This document shows, piece after piece, positions 8,301 through 17,950 of a stretch of DNA of 37,168 nt; the first letter of the stretch is position 1, and the number at the start of each line of letters is the position of its first letter. The DNA lies in the NCBI GenBank assembly GCA_902763365.1, contig CACWRT010000014.1, forward strand, positions 1 through 37,168. Direction: 5' to 3'. This stretch comes from an uncultured Ruminococcus sp. GTDB lineage: Bacteria; Bacillota; Clostridia; Oscillospirales; Acutalibacteraceae. The position numbers and the translations under genes are program-made. The notes under the pieces are model-generated. The model was not told the DNA's origin. It made no database searches and saw only the letters and a program-made list of their open reading frames with translations.

Positions 8301-9554
8301 ATGAAGAAACCTGATTTCCTGAAAAGAAGAACAAACAGGGAAAATGACATAGAACGTAAGTATATGAGCTATGAGGATGTTCCTCTGACAAATTTCAGAG
8401 ATAATGACCCTGCCCCCACAAATCTGACAAAGAAGTTTTTCAAAGTATTCGGAATACTGTTTATAGGGGTGGTAGCGGTTCTTGCTCTTGTGAATATAGA
8501 TAAGCTTACGCCCGATAATATTTCTCACTGGATACAATACGAGCTTCTGGGAAAATCCGAAGGAAGCGGGTATCCTGTAAGATTTGTGGGTACATCTATA
8601 AATACTGAGAATTTTTCACTAATGGATCGTGCGCCTGTGTATTGCAGCAATACGTCTGTTGTGGTTCTGAATCCGAATGCCGGAGAATATCAGAATAACC
8701 AACACTCATTTGCAAATCCTATCATGAAAACGGATAACGATTATTCGATAATATACAATGCCGATGCCACGGGATACAGGATCATAAATCGCAGCTCAAC
8801 ACTTTATTCGGGAAACGCTTCCTATAAGCTTTTTGATGCGGATATAGCGGCAAACGGTACTTATGCGCTGCTTACATACGGAAACGATTACCTTTCCGAG
8901 CTGACGGTAAATGATAAGGATAACAAGAAACAGTACGGTTATTCCTTTGCAGAGTATTATGTAAGCAATGTATCCGTAAATTCAAGCGGCACCCGCGCAG
9001 CGCTCAGCGGAGTTTCCGCAAAAGACGGCGGACTTATATCCGTGATATATATACTGGATTTTTCCCAGAAAACCTATTATCAGAAATATGAATTTGAGGA
9101 TACATATATTTATGATATATGTTATCTTGATAATGATAAGGTAATAGCCGTGGGTGATAATTCTGTATACCATGTGGATATTGATAATAAGAAGCTTACG
9201 GAAATTTCCTATAATTCCAGGGTGCTTACGACCTATTCAATGAAAAGGAATTACGGCGTAGTGCTTTCACTGTCTATGAATCCCGACGGTCATGAATGTG
9301 ATATCATAGCGATCAATTCTGACGGCAAGAAGGATTCCGAGGTATCTACAGGCAAACGTATACTTTCCCTTGATTATTTCAATGAAAAGATATGTGTGCT
9401 TATGCAGAACGATTTTTCAATATATAATTTCAAAGGTTCTCAGCTTTATCACAAAGAGGTTTCCTCGGATTCAAGAAAAATATGCTTCTGCGATACTAAT
9501 ACACTTTATATTCTCGGCACAAGTAATATTTATAAGATTAATGCAGAGTATTAA
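8301..9554 (+). CDS. DUF5711 family membrane-anchored beta-propeller-like protein
   Basis: Protein of 417 residues with a charged cytoplasmic N-terminus (1-42), one membrane anchor at about 46-64 (FKVFGILFIGVVAVLALVNI) and a large extracytoplasmic domain. The outer part has recurrent short beta-strand units with D-N and Y-rich turns, such as YIYDICYLDNDKVIAVGDNSVYHVDIDNKK, which suggest a WD40-like propeller. This matches the DUF5711 family seen in Clostridia, whose function is unknown. A good AAAGGAG site precedes the ATG. It lies 144 bases after truA and may be a separate unit. The gene ends within a strong terminator. Confidence 0.75.
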   Translation: MKKPDFLKRRTNRENDIERKYMSYEDVPLTNFRDNDPAPTNLTKKFFKVFGILFIGVVAVLALVNIDKLTPDNISHWIQYELLGKSEGSGYPVRFVGTSINTENFSLMDRAPVYCSNTSVVVLNPNAGEYQNNQHSFANPIMKTDNDYSIIYNADATGYRIINRSSTLYSGNASYKLFDADIAANGTYALLTYGNDYLSELTVNDKDNKKQYGYSFAEYYVSNVSVNSSGTRAALSGVSAKDGGLISVIYILDFSQKTYYQKYEFEDTYIYDICYLDNDKVIAVGDNSVYHVDIDNKKLTEISYNSRVLTTYSMKRNYGVVLSLSMNPDGHECDIIAINSDGKKDSEVSTGKRILSLDYFNEKICVLMQNDFSIYNFKGSQLYHKEVSSDSRKICFCDTNTLYILGTSNIYKINAEY

Positions 9555-9601
9555 AAAAACCGTACCGAAAGATGTTTAGTCTTTCGGTACGGATGTTTTT
9601 T
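9553..9601. terminator. Bidirectional intrinsic terminator between the DUF5711 gene and htpG
   Basis: A perfect 13-bp stem (9560-9572 with 9580-9592) has a seven-base loop. An A-run lies on the left (9553-9559) and a T-run on the right (from 9596). It can therefore terminate the plus-strand DUF5711 transcript and the convergent minus-strand htpG transcript. Confidence 0.92.
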
Positions 9602-9611
9602 TATTTGCGGA

Positions 9612-11432
9612 TCAGATAAGATCCATTACTTCAACGCTTCTTTCAATGAAGCCCTCAAGTTCTGAGGCAGTAAGCTTGCGCTGGCTGAGTACTGCAAGAT
9701 CGTAGATATGTCTGCAAAGAAGATCTCTCTTTTCGTCATCATATTCGGTAATTCTTTTTATAACAGGGCTGGCTGTATTTATTATAAGTGTTTCCTTAGC
9801 CTTGTCATTATTTGCGCCGAACATATCTCCGTAAATACGATTCATGTCGTTTATTCTTCTCTGATATTCGTTTATGGTGATAACTGCGGGAGTACCTTCC
9901 GATTTCAGAGCCTGAGCTTTTATTTCAAGCTTATCCATACCGAGAGCGTCTTTGAATACTTCGATCAGCTTATCATTATCTTCGGCACTGTCCACGGCAT
10001 TGTCTGATTTCAGAGCCTCATCAACATCAGAGTCAATTCTTACGAATTTTGTACCTGATTCCTTATATTCAAGATAGGTGACAAAATGAGTATCAATATT
10101 ATGCTCAAGGATAATAGCGTCTATGCCGTTGTCTTTGAATATTTTAACATACTGAGCCTGAGCGTTCATATCGGATACATAGTAGATCTTATCATCATAT
10201 TTGGGTACTTCGGAGAATGTTTTGAATTCACCGTCAGTAGTTTTGTAAAGTATGATATCCTTCATTCTGTCATAGAATTTGTCATCCTTTATGCAGCCGA
10301 ATTTGATAAAGGGAGAAATATCATCCCAGTAGCTTTCATATTCCTTGCGTTCGTTTTTGAAGACGCTTACAAGCTTGTCTGCGACCTTTTTGGTAATATG
10401 TTTGGATATTTTTGCAACCTCGCCGTCATTCTGAAGGAAGGATCGTGATACATTAAGGGGAAGATCGGGACAGTCTATAACACCCTTGAGCAGCATAAGG
10501 AATTCCGGAACAACTTCCTTGATATTATCTGCGATATATACCTGATTTGAGAAAAGCTTGATCTCACCGGGCATGACCTGAAGCTTATCGGTCTGTTTCG
10601 GGAAGTAAAGTATACCCTTGAGATTGAACGGATAATCTACATTCAGATGTATCCAGAAGAGAGGGAGATTTATATCAGGGAAAACCTCTCTGTAGAAATC
10701 CTCATATTCTTCGGTAGTACAGTCCTTTGGAGCTTTAAGCCATAGAGGCTGAGTATTGTTAACGGGTTTTTCTTCCTTATCGTCGTCTTTTTTATCCTGA
10801 ACACAGGTGAAATAGATCTCATACGGCATGAAGTGGCAGTATTTTTTGAGAACAGCGCGCAGCTTTATGCTGTCACAGAATTCCATACCGTCTTCAGAGA
10901 AGTGCATGATAACGGAAGTACCTTTTTCAGTTCTTTCGCTGTCTGTTATTTCATAGGTGCTGCTGCCGTCGCTTGACCAGTGTACCGGTTCAGCGTCCTT
11001 CTGATAGGAGAGTGTATCGATCTCAACGGTATCGGATACCATATATGCGGAATAAAAACCAAGACCGAAATGACCGATTATACCGTCTTCAGCATCAGTT
11101 TTGTCGCTGTATTTTTCGATAAACTCCTTTGCGCCGGAGAAAGCAACCTGTGTTATATACTTCTCCACTTCATCTACAGTCATACCAAGACCGTTATCGC
11201 TTACGGTAAGAGTTTTTGCGTCTTTATCAAGGATAACGTCAATTCTCGGCTTAACATTGTCGTTCTCTGTTTCTCCTATGGAGCAAAGGCTCTGATACTT
11301 TTTAATAGCGTCACAGCCGTTGGCAATAATTTCTCTCAGGAAAATATCCTTGTCCGAATAAAGCCATTTTTTGATTATCGGAAACAAATTTTCCGAATCT
11401 ACCTTGATCTGTCCTTCTTTTTTCATTTTCAT
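9612..11432 (-). CDS. htpG: Chaperone HtpG (bacterial Hsp90)
   Basis: ATP-dependent cytoplasmic chaperone, 606 residues, near the family length. The GHKL ATPase domain shows REIIANGCDAIKK (about 34-46), VSDNGLGMTVDEV and the lid motif GHFGLGFYSAYMVSD. The middle domain contains LPLNVSRSFLQND. There is no C-terminal MEEVD tail, as is normal for bacterial Hsp90. The ATG at 11432 lies four bases after GGAGG, and a second ATG at 11426 lies ten bases after, so either start is possible. No CIRCE operator was seen upstream. It lies 83 bases after spoIIIE/ftsK and may be transcribed with it. Confidence 0.95.
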   Translation of the reverse strand: MKMKKEGQIKVDSENLFPIIKKWLYSDKDIFLREIIANGCDAIKKYQSLCSIGETENDNVKPRIDVILDKDAKTLTVSDNGLGMTVDEVEKYITQVAFSGAKEFIEKYSDKTDAEDGIIGHFGLGFYSAYMVSDTVEIDTLSYQKDAEPVHWSSDGSSTYEITDSERTEKGTSVIMHFSEDGMEFCDSIKLRAVLKKYCHFMPYEIYFTCVQDKKDDDKEEKPVNNTQPLWLKAPKDCTTEEYEDFYREVFPDINLPLFWIHLNVDYPFNLKGILYFPKQTDKLQVMPGEIKLFSNQVYIADNIKEVVPEFLMLLKGVIDCPDLPLNVSRSFLQNDGEVAKISKHITKKVADKLVSVFKNERKEYESYWDDISPFIKFGCIKDDKFYDRMKDIILYKTTDGEFKTFSEVPKYDDKIYYVSDMNAQAQYVKIFKDNGIDAIILEHNIDTHFVTYLEYKESGTKFVRIDSDVDEALKSDNAVDSAEDNDKLIEVFKDALGMDKLEIKAQALKSEGTPAVITINEYQRRINDMNRIYGDMFGANNDKAKETLIINTASPVIKRITEYDDEKRDLLCRHIYDLAVLSQRKLTASELEGFIERSVEVMDLI

Positions 11433-11461
11433 TTTACCTCCGTTTTTTATAGTTTTTTGCC

Positions 11462-11518
11462 TGTCCGTTTCGCTGCTGACGCAGCGACCAAGGGCTCTGG
11501 CGGCTTGCCGGCGCGTTA
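11462..11518 (+). repeat. Degenerate GC-rich repeat remnant at the end of ftsK
   Basis: The segment contains GGCGGCTTGCCGGCGCGTTA, which resembles a shuffled right end of module B (GGCGGCTCGCCGG together with CGCGTTAAGGG). The TTA complement of the ftsK stop codon lies in it. The homology is weaker than for the other copies. Confidence 0.4.
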
Positions 11519-14293
11519 AGGGAGCGCAGACCCTGCGCTGCTAGCGTTACGTTCCATCCATTGCTGATAGGTCATGAGAACCTGACGGGGCTTTGAGCCT
11601 TCGTGGGGTCCTACAATACCCATTTGTTCCATTTCATCTATAAGACGGCCTGCCCTTGCATAACCGACTCTGAAACGTCTTTGCAGCATGGAAGTAGATG
11701 CCTGACCTGCTTCAACAACGCATTTTATAGCTTCTTCTATCATCGGGTCGTGATCTGACGGTTCATCGCTGCCGTCATTTCCGCCCTTGTCGGGAACAGC
11801 ATTTCTTTCGATTTCTTCAAGAACGTGTTCATCATATTCGACTACTTTGCTGCTCTTTATGAACTCAAGAACCTTTTCGATCTCGGGGTCGTCCACAAAG
11901 CAGCCCTGTACACGTACAGGCTTTGTTTTACCGATAGGGGAGAACAGCATATCACCCCGTCCCAAAAGCTTTTCTGCTCCGCCTGTATCAAGTATTGTTC
12001 TTGAATCCACCTGTGACTTTACAGCAAAGGCGATACGGCTCGGAACGTTTGCTTTGATAAGACCTGTGATAACGTCAACGGACGGACGCTGAGTAGCTAT
12101 TACAAGGTGCATACCCGCAGCTCTCGCCATCTGAGCAAGACGGCATATAGCTTCTTCGACATCCTTCGGCGCAGCCATCATAAGATCGGCAAGCTCGTCA
12201 ATAACAATAACGATCTGCGGCATTTTCTTCAGCATCCTGTGCTGCTGCTCCTGAGGTTCGCCGCCAAGCTCGGACTGAGCCTGCGCAAGCATTTCATCTT
12301 CTTCAAATGTTCTGTCATTATCGTCGGTGACCTGTTCGGTTTCGATTACTTCATTTTCGGAATTCAGCCTGTCAACCATTCTGTTGTAGCTGTGCATATC
12401 CCTGACATTATATTCAGCGAAGGTCTTATATCTGTTGAGCATTTCATTAACCGCCCAGTTAAGGGCGCCGGCTGCCTTTCTCGGGTCGGTAACAACAGGT
12501 ACTAACAGATGGGGAATACCGTTGTATACTCCGAGTTCAACAACTTTAGGGTCGATAAGCATAAGCTTGACATCCTCAGGGCTTGATTTGTACAGCAGAC
12601 TTACAAGCATTGAATTGATACAAACGGATTTACCCGAACCTGTAGAACCGGCAATAAGCATATGCGGCATCCTTGCAAGATCTGCAATAACGGTCTTACC
12701 TGTGATATCCTTGCCGAGAGCAACTGTAAGATTACTCTTTGCGCTCTGGAATTCGTTTGATTCGACCAGATTGCGCATTTTGACAATTGTAACGTGTTTG
12801 TTCGGAACCTCTATTCCCACGGCAGATTTTCCGGGGATAGGAGCCTCAATTCTTACGCCTGTGGCGGCAAGATTCATTGCTATATCATCGGCAAGATTTG
12901 TTATCTTGCTTATCTTTACGCCGGAGGCGGGCTGAAGCTCATATCTTGTTACAGAGGGTCCACGGCTGATATTAACTATAGAAGTCTGTACCCCGAAGCT
13001 TTTAAGAGTTTCAACAAGCATTGTGCCTCTTTGATTAAGTTCAAGAGAGATATTGTGTTCTTCTTCCATAGGCTGAGCTTCAAGAAGGTTGAACGGCGGT
13101 TTGATATAATGTCCTGAAACTATGTTGTTGTCTGTGGGGTCAATATCGAAGCTTTCGGGCTGAACATCGGCTTTTTTCTTTTTGCCTTTAGCAGGTACAG
13201 GTTCAAAGAACGGTTCATTTTCAAGGTCAGCGACTGTTTCCTCGTCGGGAATATAACTCAGTTCAGCCGGATCGTAATCAAGCTGATCAAAGTCGAAATC
13301 CTCTGGAGGAACAAAAGCCGGCTCCGGAGCGGCAGGCTCAGGGGGAGAAGTCTGAGTTTTGCGTTTTTTCTTTTTCGGTTTTTCCGCAGGCGGATCAGGA
13401 GTTTCCTGAACTGTTTTGTTTTCTGAGGGTCTGTCAGGTTCATAGAAGGGAGTGTTTTTATATCTTCTGAACTGCTGATCCTGTTTTTTCTTTTTTGCAG
13501 TCCTGTTTCTGTCAAGCTGCTGCCTGATATATTCCTCTTTTACCTGTTTTCTTTCTTTTTCACGTTCTTCCGATTCTTTTTGTTTTACCTGAGTTCTTAT
13601 TTCCTTCTGATCGTTCAGATGACGGCCTATTTCTTTGACAGGCTGTTTAAATGAATTGAAAAGGTTGACCGCATATTTACCCAGGGAAAGGGCAAGGAAT
13701 ATAAAGAATAAAAGAAGCGCGATAAACCCTCCGCCTGTTTTTCCGATATATTTTACAAAGAGAATACCGAACATTGCCCCGCAGACTCCGGGACCTGCTT
13801 TATCGCTTGCCTCAAGAAGACTGTTATGTAGTTCATCGGGATAGCTGCGGAGAGGTTCATCGCCTGTGCCGAGGCAATAGATAGCAGTTGACAGCATCAC
13901 TACAGCGAGAGAGATAAAAACAGTCTTTTTCTGATAATCAGGTGTTGGTTCATCCTTTGCATTCTGATATGCGTTATACACCATAAGTACAGGCACCATG
14001 AATCCGAACATACCGAGTATACCGTGAAACAGCTCGTGTATGGAATGCCAGAGTTTTTCGCCTGACATGAAAAATACGAAAAACAGGAAGACTGCCGCCA
14101 CAAAAAGTATAATAGCTTTTATGAATCTTTTTCTCTGATATTCAAATTCTGCTCTTGCGGCTGCCCGTTTTTTTGCTTCGGCAGCAGAAGGCTTTTTAGC
14201 AGTTTTCTTTGCAGCGCCGCCCGATGAAGCTGTTTTCTTAGCGGGATTGCTGCCTTTTTTATTAGAGGGCTTTTTTGAACCTGATGAAGCCAT
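11516..14293 (-). CDS. DNA translocase FtsK/SpoIIIE
   Basis: Septal DNA pump that clears or translocates chromosomal DNA at division or sporulation septa. It has 925 residues. A Lys/Ala/Ser-rich tail (1-50) is followed by four hydrophobic segments at about 58-76, 88-107, 124-142 and 170-206, and then a charged coiled-coil and Pro/Glu linker (about 215-395). The RecA-like motor carries Walker A GSTGSGKS (549-556) and Walker B VIVIDE (695-700). The C-terminal winged-helix gamma domain (about 848-910) reads the DNA. An acidic, Gln-rich insert at about 640-690 sits inside the motor. The final residues SSAGSALP come from repeat-like DNA. Synteny with tepA favours SpoIIIE, but the same protein may serve both roles. 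Confidence 0.93.
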   Translation of the reverse strand: MASSGSKKPSNKKGSNPAKKTASSGGAAKKTAKKPSAAEAKKRAAARAEFEYQRKRFIKAIILFVAAVFLFFVFFMSGEKLWHSIHELFHGILGMFGFMVPVLMVYNAYQNAKDEPTPDYQKKTVFISLAVVMLSTAIYCLGTGDEPLRSYPDELHNSLLEASDKAGPGVCGAMFGILFVKYIGKTGGGFIALLLFFIFLALSLGKYAVNLFNSFKQPVKEIGRHLNDQKEIRTQVKQKESEEREKERKQVKEEYIRQQLDRNRTAKKKKQDQQFRRYKNTPFYEPDRPSENKTVQETPDPPAEKPKKKKRKTQTSPPEPAAPEPAFVPPEDFDFDQLDYDPAELSYIPDEETVADLENEPFFEPVPAKGKKKKADVQPESFDIDPTDNNIVSGHYIKPPFNLLEAQPMEEEHNISLELNQRGTMLVETLKSFGVQTSIVNISRGPSVTRYELQPASGVKISKITNLADDIAMNLAATGVRIEAPIPGKSAVGIEVPNKHVTIVKMRNLVESNEFQSAKSNLTVALGKDITGKTVIADLARMPHMLIAGSTGSGKSVCINSMLVSLLYKSSPEDVKLMLIDPKVVELGVYNGIPHLLVPVVTDPRKAAGALNWAVNEMLNRYKTFAEYNVRDMHSYNRMVDRLNSENEVIETEQVTDDNDRTFEEDEMLAQAQSELGGEPQEQQHRMLKKMPQIVIVIDELADLMMAAPKDVEEAICRLAQMARAAGMHLVIATQRPSVDVITGLIKANVPSRIAFAVKSQVDSRTILDTGGAEKLLGRGDMLFSPIGKTKPVRVQGCFVDDPEIEKVLEFIKSSKVVEYDEHVLEEIERNAVPDKGGNDGSDEPSDHDPMIEEAIKCVVEAGQASTSMLQRRFRVGYARAGRLIDEMEQMGIVGPHEGSKPRQVLMTYQQWMERNASSAGSALP

Positions 14294-14325
14294 CTTCCGC
14301 CTCCTTTCTTAAAAATAATCGTAAA

Positions 14326-14380
14326 CGGGCAACACCTTAATGCTGCCCGTCAGCCAATCAGAATACGAGGGGCTGATTGG
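14326..14380. terminator. Tandem stem-loops between uppP and spoIIIE/ftsK
   Basis: CCAATCAG/CTGATTGG (14354-14361 with 14373-14380) overlaps the uppP stop codon. CGGGCA/TGCCCG (near 14326-14349) lies just beyond and is followed on the minus strand by a short T-rich stretch. They may partially terminate or protect the uppP message. The U-tract is weak, so read-through into ftsK is plausible. Confidence 0.45.
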
Positions 14381-15314
14381 TAAATATATTGACTCCGCCT
14401 GACAGCTCGATAAGGCTGATTATAAAAACAGCTATACCTACTATGGCTGTGTATATGATGAATACATACATTCTGTCAGTTTTGAGAAGCCATTTAAAAA
14501 GCTTGATAGCGAAAAATCCTACTACAGCAGCAACGATCATTCCTATGATAACAGGAACAAATTCTACGGTCACAGCCTTGCCGTCTTCGGGAAAAAGAGC
14601 GTCCTTGCCCTCTAAAAGAGCAGCGGCAACAATGGCGGGAGTTCCCAGAATAAAAGAGTAATCCAGGGCAGCCTGTTTGTTTATTCCTCTGAGCTCACTT
14701 GCAACGAGAGTTGATCCCGAACGGGACACACCGGGAAGTATAGCAGCGCAGCACTGGGTTATACCAACGGTAACGGCGTCAAGAACATTATATTTTTTGC
14801 GTCCTGCGCCGCCTTTTTTGAGCATACCTTTTTCCCGGTAAAGTCTGGTAGTATGCTTATTCTTTATATCTCCCAGAAGCAGCAGGACACTTGTTATCAT
14901 AAGAGAAATACCTACGACCATAAAGTAACCGCTTTTTGAGAACATATCGGCAAGATCCTTGATTTTCATATCAGTACCCGGGATGGGTAAAAACAGAAGG
15001 AAAAGGGGGAGAAGACCGATAATGACCATCATTACCATATTTCTTTCCTTATCCATTTTGCTCCACTTGAATTTGCCTGTAAAGATATCCTTGATCATAA
15101 GACCGAAGGCTTTCAGCAGCTTTAGTATCAGCTTGATATAAACAGCGACCACGGCAGCAAGCGTACCGATATGCAGCATTACGGAGAAGAAAAGATTATC
15201 TTCCTGCATACCCGTGATATGCTGAGTTATAGCCAGATGTCCGCTGCTGGATACGGGCAGAAATTCGGTAAGACCCTGGATAATACCCTGTATCACTGCG
15301 TTTAAAATATCCAT
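14358..15314 (-). CDS. uppP: Undecaprenyl-diphosphatase UppP (BacA)
   Basis: Integral membrane phosphatase that recycles undecaprenyl pyrophosphate to the monophosphate lipid carrier used in peptidoglycan and wall polymer synthesis. It has 318 residues. The hallmark N-terminal region QGLTEFLPVSSSGHLAI (active-site Glu and Ser) and the second conserved block LPGVSRSGSTLVASEL are intact, and many hydrophobic helices follow. An upstream ATG at 15362 is in frame. However, GGAGGT at 15322-15327 lies eight bases before the ATG at 15314, and the protein then begins MDILNAVIQG as in the family, so that start is chosen. Overexpression of this family gives bacitracin resistance in other bacteria. Confidence 0.95.
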   Translation of the reverse strand: MDILNAVIQGIIQGLTEFLPVSSSGHLAITQHITGMQEDNLFFSVMLHIGTLAAVVAVYIKLILKLLKAFGLMIKDIFTGKFKWSKMDKERNMVMMVIIGLLPLFLLFLPIPGTDMKIKDLADMFSKSGYFMVVGISLMITSVLLLLGDIKNKHTTRLYREKGMLKKGGAGRKKYNVLDAVTVGITQCCAAILPGVSRSGSTLVASELRGINKQAALDYSFILGTPAIVAAALLEGKDALFPEDGKAVTVEFVPVIIGMIVAAVVGFFAIKLFKWLLKTDRMYVFIIYTAIVGIAVFIISLIELSGGVNIFTNQPLVF

Positions 15315-15340
15315 CCTATGTACCTCCTTGACCGGTTTTC

Positions 15341-15374
15341 TCGGGAATATACTGCGTTTCAATTATATTCCCGA
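15341..15374. promoter_or_regulatory. 11-bp stem-loop between tepA and uppP
   Basis: TCGGGAATATA and TATATTCCCGA form a perfect stem with a twelve-base loop, just 5' of the uppP ribosome binding site on the minus strand. There is no T-run after it. It could be an mRNA-processing or stability element, or a weak attenuator. Confidence 0.5.
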
Positions 15375-15388
15375 TATGACGGTCATAT

Positions 15389-16183
15389 TCATTCTTTGTT
15401 TTTTTCATGTTTTTTCTTTTTTCCCTTTGCCTTATCTATCATCTTATAAAGAGCCGATAAAGCGTCATGCAAAGTTCCTATGTTATCTATCAGTCCTGCA
15501 TCAACTGCCTCTTGTCCGTCAAGTATAGTACCGATATCCATAACAAGCTCATCAGTGTTCAAAGCAAGTTCGTTATAGGTTTCGGGATCGATGGAAGAGT
15601 TATCGGTAACAAAAGTAGTTATTCTTCTCTGCATCCGCTGAAAATACTCAAAAGCCTGAGGCACACCCAGCATCAGACCGTTCATTCTTACAGGGTGAAT
15701 GGTCATGGTTGCCGATTTTGCGATAAACGATTTTTTTGCGGCAACTGCGATAGGAACGCCGATAGAGTGACCGCCGCCCAGAACAAGGGACACAACAGGC
15801 TTAGTCATGCCAGCCACAAGCTCAGCGATAGCAAGACCCGCTTCCACATCTCCGCCTACGGTATTCAGTATGATAAGCAGACCGTCTATCTGACTGCTTT
15901 GTTCCACAGCGGCAAGCTGGGGGATAATATGCTCATACTTTGTTGTTTTATCCTGCGGTGACAGGATATAGTGACCTTCTATCTGTCCTATTATAGTCAG
16001 GCATTGAATTGTGTATTTATCATTGACGGAAATAATAGAACCGGATTCCATAATGAAGTCGTGGTTGGATTGAGAGATCTCAGTCCCGTTAACGGTTTCC
16101 TGTTCAAAGGAGCGGCTGTCGGGTTGATCGTGATCCTCCGATGCGGATGCTTTCCCGGAGATGAATTTTTTATTGGAACTCAT
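15389..16183 (-). CDS. tepA: ClpP-like serine protease TepA (translocation-enhancing)
   Basis: ClpP/crotonase-fold peptidase of the TepA/YmfB type, 264 residues. The polar N-terminus (1-40) is followed by the core IEGHYIL, an [21 protein letters not shown] segment, the nucleophile motif [11 protein letters not shown] (Ser) and a TIHPVRM segment with the expected His. A lysine-rich tail [12 protein letters not shown] follows. There is no signal peptide. In Bacillus subtilis tepA sits next to spoIIIE, and the same neighbourhood is kept here with uppP between them. A start at 16219 is possible by frame. The AGGAGGT site directly before the ATG at 16183 decides for the shorter form. Its precise substrate is unknown. 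Confidence 0.85.
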   Translation of the reverse strand: MSSNKKFISGKASASEDHDQPDSRSFEQETVNGTEISQSNHDFIMESGSIISVNDKYTIQCLTIIGQIEGHYILSPQDKTTKYEHIIPQLAAVEQSSQIDGLLIILNTVGGDVEAGLAIAELVAGMTKPVVSLVLGGGHSIGVPIAVAAKKSFIAKSATMTIHPVRMNGLMLGVPQAFEYFQRMQRRITTFVTDNSSIDPETYNELALNTDELVMDIGTILDGQEAVDAGLIDNIGTLHDALSALYKMIDKAKGKKKKHEKNKE

Positions 16184-16226
16184 GTTATACCTCCTGCCTG
16201 AAGCAAGGCATAACAGCACACATTTA

Positions 16227-16255
16227 AGTATACCATTTTTTGTTTCTTACTTCAA
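16227..16255 (-). promoter_or_regulatory. Sigma-A-type promoter for tepA-uppP-spoIIIE
   Basis: Read on the minus strand, TTGAAG (16255-16250) and TATACT (16232-16227) are separated by 17 bases. Transcription would begin about 35 bases before the tepA start codon. Confidence 0.7.
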
Positions 16256-16379
16256 GTGTCATTCTTATCAAATTTTGTATTTCACAAAATTATTATTTGT
16301 TATCATTATGGAAAATATACTTTTTGGCTTTGAGCTGTAAAAAAGGCTGCCTTTATACGGAAGTAATCAGGACAATAAA

Positions 16380-16405
16380 AAACTCCACTATGGTATGTGG
16401 AGTTT
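16380..16405 (-). terminator. Intrinsic terminator after the 183-residue orphan gene
   Basis: A perfect 9-bp stem AAACTCCAC/GTGGAGTTT has an eight-base loop. On the minus strand it runs into a T-rich tract (TTTTTTATT). It lies 38 bases after the stop codon. Confidence 0.85.
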
Positions 16406-16442
16406 ATAAAAAGATATAATAACTATGTATGTAAATTAGTAT

Positions 16443-16994
16443 TTAACAGCAAATACACCATTCAGCAAAATCCTTTACAAGCTGCTCGCCATTAGCTTTG
16501 ATGTTCTGTTCGGCTATTTTATCGTAATATTCTAACTCATGAATGATTATGGGTAATTCTTTACCGAATTTTTGAGTTAAAATTCCAAGTTCATGAATAT
16601 CACGAACTATATCAATGAGTATAGATACGAAAGCACTAGTAATTTCCGAAGTTTTCTCGATTGCTTCTTCATTGTCCAAAGAAATATCGTCATCTTCAAA
16701 ATATGGAAATCCACTTGTTATTATCCAATTTTTTACTGTTTCAGCTGTCTCATCTTCACCAAAAACAAAGAAATTATTTTGAAGCCAGAACGCATAATTC
16801 CATCTTGCCTCCTCTTCATCAGAAGCAAATTCTATTGTTGATTGAACCTGACTTTCGGTATTATATCCAAGTGTTACAGTGGGTTTGCAAGGGTTATCAT
16901 TATTATCATATACAAAAAGAGAGACGACATAAATATCTGTATCAGTCCAAGCGTTAATATTATCAACAATAAGCTGTTTAATTTGATCTTTCAT
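16443..16994 (-). CDS. Uncharacterised acidic protein, possibly DUF4303-like
   Basis: Soluble, acidic protein of 183 residues with no signal or membrane segment. I do not recognise it firmly. The C-terminal stretch FGKELPIIIHELEYYDKIAEQNIKANGE and the middle WNYAFWLQNNFFVFGE recall the DUF4303 family, found among small SUKH/immunity-like proteins, but this is from memory. It ends with CICC. AAAGGAGGTATTTT precedes the ATG and a good terminator follows, so it is its own unit. Its base and codon use are visibly more AT-rich than the neighbouring genes, which suggests recent acquisition. No toxin partner is adjacent. Confidence 0.6.
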   Translation of the reverse strand: MKDQIKQLIVDNINAWTDTDIYVVSLFVYDNNDNPCKPTVTLGYNTESQVQSTIEFASDEEEARWNYAFWLQNNFFVFGEDETAETVKNWIITSGFPYFEDDDISLDNEEAIEKTSEITSAFVSILIDIVRDIHELGILTQKFGKELPIIIHELEYYDKIAEQNIKANGEQLVKDFAEWCICC

Positions 16995-17049
16995 AAAATA
17001 CCTCCTTTGAATTCTAATTTGTAGCTGATTGTAAAAGTCAAAAAATCTT

Positions 17050-17069
17050 CTGTTTATGCGGATAAACAG
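17050..17069 (-). terminator. Probable terminator after the 17211-17819 gene
   Basis: CTGTTTAT and ATAAACAG enclose a four-base loop, a perfect 8-bp stem. On the minus strand the stem is followed within four bases by a T-run (GATTTTTTG). It sits about 140 bases after the stop, so some doubt remains. Confidence 0.5.
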
Positions 17070-17210
17070 CTTTGTAATTTACAATTTTTTCTCCGCCGCC
17101 ATCCGTCATTTCCTCCGCCGACGGCGCAAAAAATAACTACTTATATCTTAGTGAGCGGCATTTTACCGCTGAAACAAATTAGCTTTCATACATTTCTCAG
17201 GCGGGAAAGA

Positions 17211-17819
17211 TCATCTCATATGATTTTGTTTCCATTCATTTTTCATTCTGTCACGGTATGCCATATTTTCATTGGAATAACCGATGGCGGCATAAGGACA
17301 ATGTTCTGTAAAATATCTGATTATATTGTACTCTATATCATTGTCGCTCACATTCATAATGTTGATCTGATAGCGTCCTCTTGCTGTTTCAAAAACGAGG
17401 TTTTTGTTTGTTGTAACAAAATTAGTCTTATGCCTTTCTATATATACCCAGAATACTTCATTCATATAAGAAACAGAAGCAGGATTATCAGAAGCCGAGA
17501 TCATTCTGTCTGAAAGTGTGATATAATTATTTTTAAATCTGATATTTGAAAAATGTTCCTCTGCCATATCAAATATTTCGGGATTTGACCTTATTGCAAA
17601 GCTTTTTTCGGGATGTATCAAAACTACTATACCCATTATTATACATACAATGCAGATCAGAGAACAGACTGCGCAAAGTATAGTCAGGCTTGAGTAATTT
17701 CCGTTCATTATATTAAACAGCGCATATCCGCCGAATACCAGAAAGCCAAGAATACCTGCCCCAAGCATTACTTTAGCCTGCTTTGAAATTTCTTTGATAA
17801 TAATATCTTTTCCCATCAT
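17211..17819 (-). CDS. Small membrane protein with cytosolic PH-like domain (paralogue of 19233-19793)
   Basis: Unrecognised 202-residue protein. Two membrane helices at about 18-36 (MLGAGILGFLVFGGYALFN) and 44-68 form a hairpin. A beta-rich soluble domain follows (about 90-180: NNYITLSDRMISAS, EVFWVYIERHK, NLVFETARGRYQI) and ends in an amphipathic helix NIIRYFTEHCPYAAIGYS. This two-helix plus PH-like layout, and the CPxA-type ending, resemble the 186-residue protein on the other side of icd. The ATG at 17819 follows AGAGGATATA. The two flank icd on the same strand but show no metabolic link. The function is unknown. Confidence 0.7.
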   Translation of the reverse strand: MMGKDIIIKEISKQAKVMLGAGILGFLVFGGYALFNIMNGNYSSLTILCAVCSLICIVCIIMGIVVLIHPEKSFAIRSNPEIFDMAEEHFSNIRFKNNYITLSDRMISASDNPASVSYMNEVFWVYIERHKTNFVTTNKNLVFETARGRYQINIMNVSDNDIEYNIIRYFTEHCPYAAIGYSNENMAYRDRMKNEWKQNHMR

Positions 17820-17855
17820 TATATCCTCTTTTCTGTCCTGTCAATATAATAAAAG

Positions 17856-17910
17856 CAGCCTGTTATTCAGAGTATATCAGATAATTTTTATGCTCGGAAT
17901 AACAGGGCTG
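17856..17910 (-). terminator. Terminator-like hairpin after icd
   Basis: CAGCCTGTTATTC and GAATAACAGGGCTG pair with a single bulged base around a long loop. On the minus strand the stem is followed by CTTTTATTA. It lies 40 bases after the icd stop. Confidence 0.65.
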
Positions 17911-17950
17911 TGAAAATTTTATTACTTTATAAAGTCAAAATCATAAACTT

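Noticed and set aside
11433-11515. CIRCE or other heat-shock operator before htpG
   Set aside because: No TTAGCACTC/GAGTGCTAA inverted repeat is present. Only a ribosome binding site and repeat-like DNA were found.
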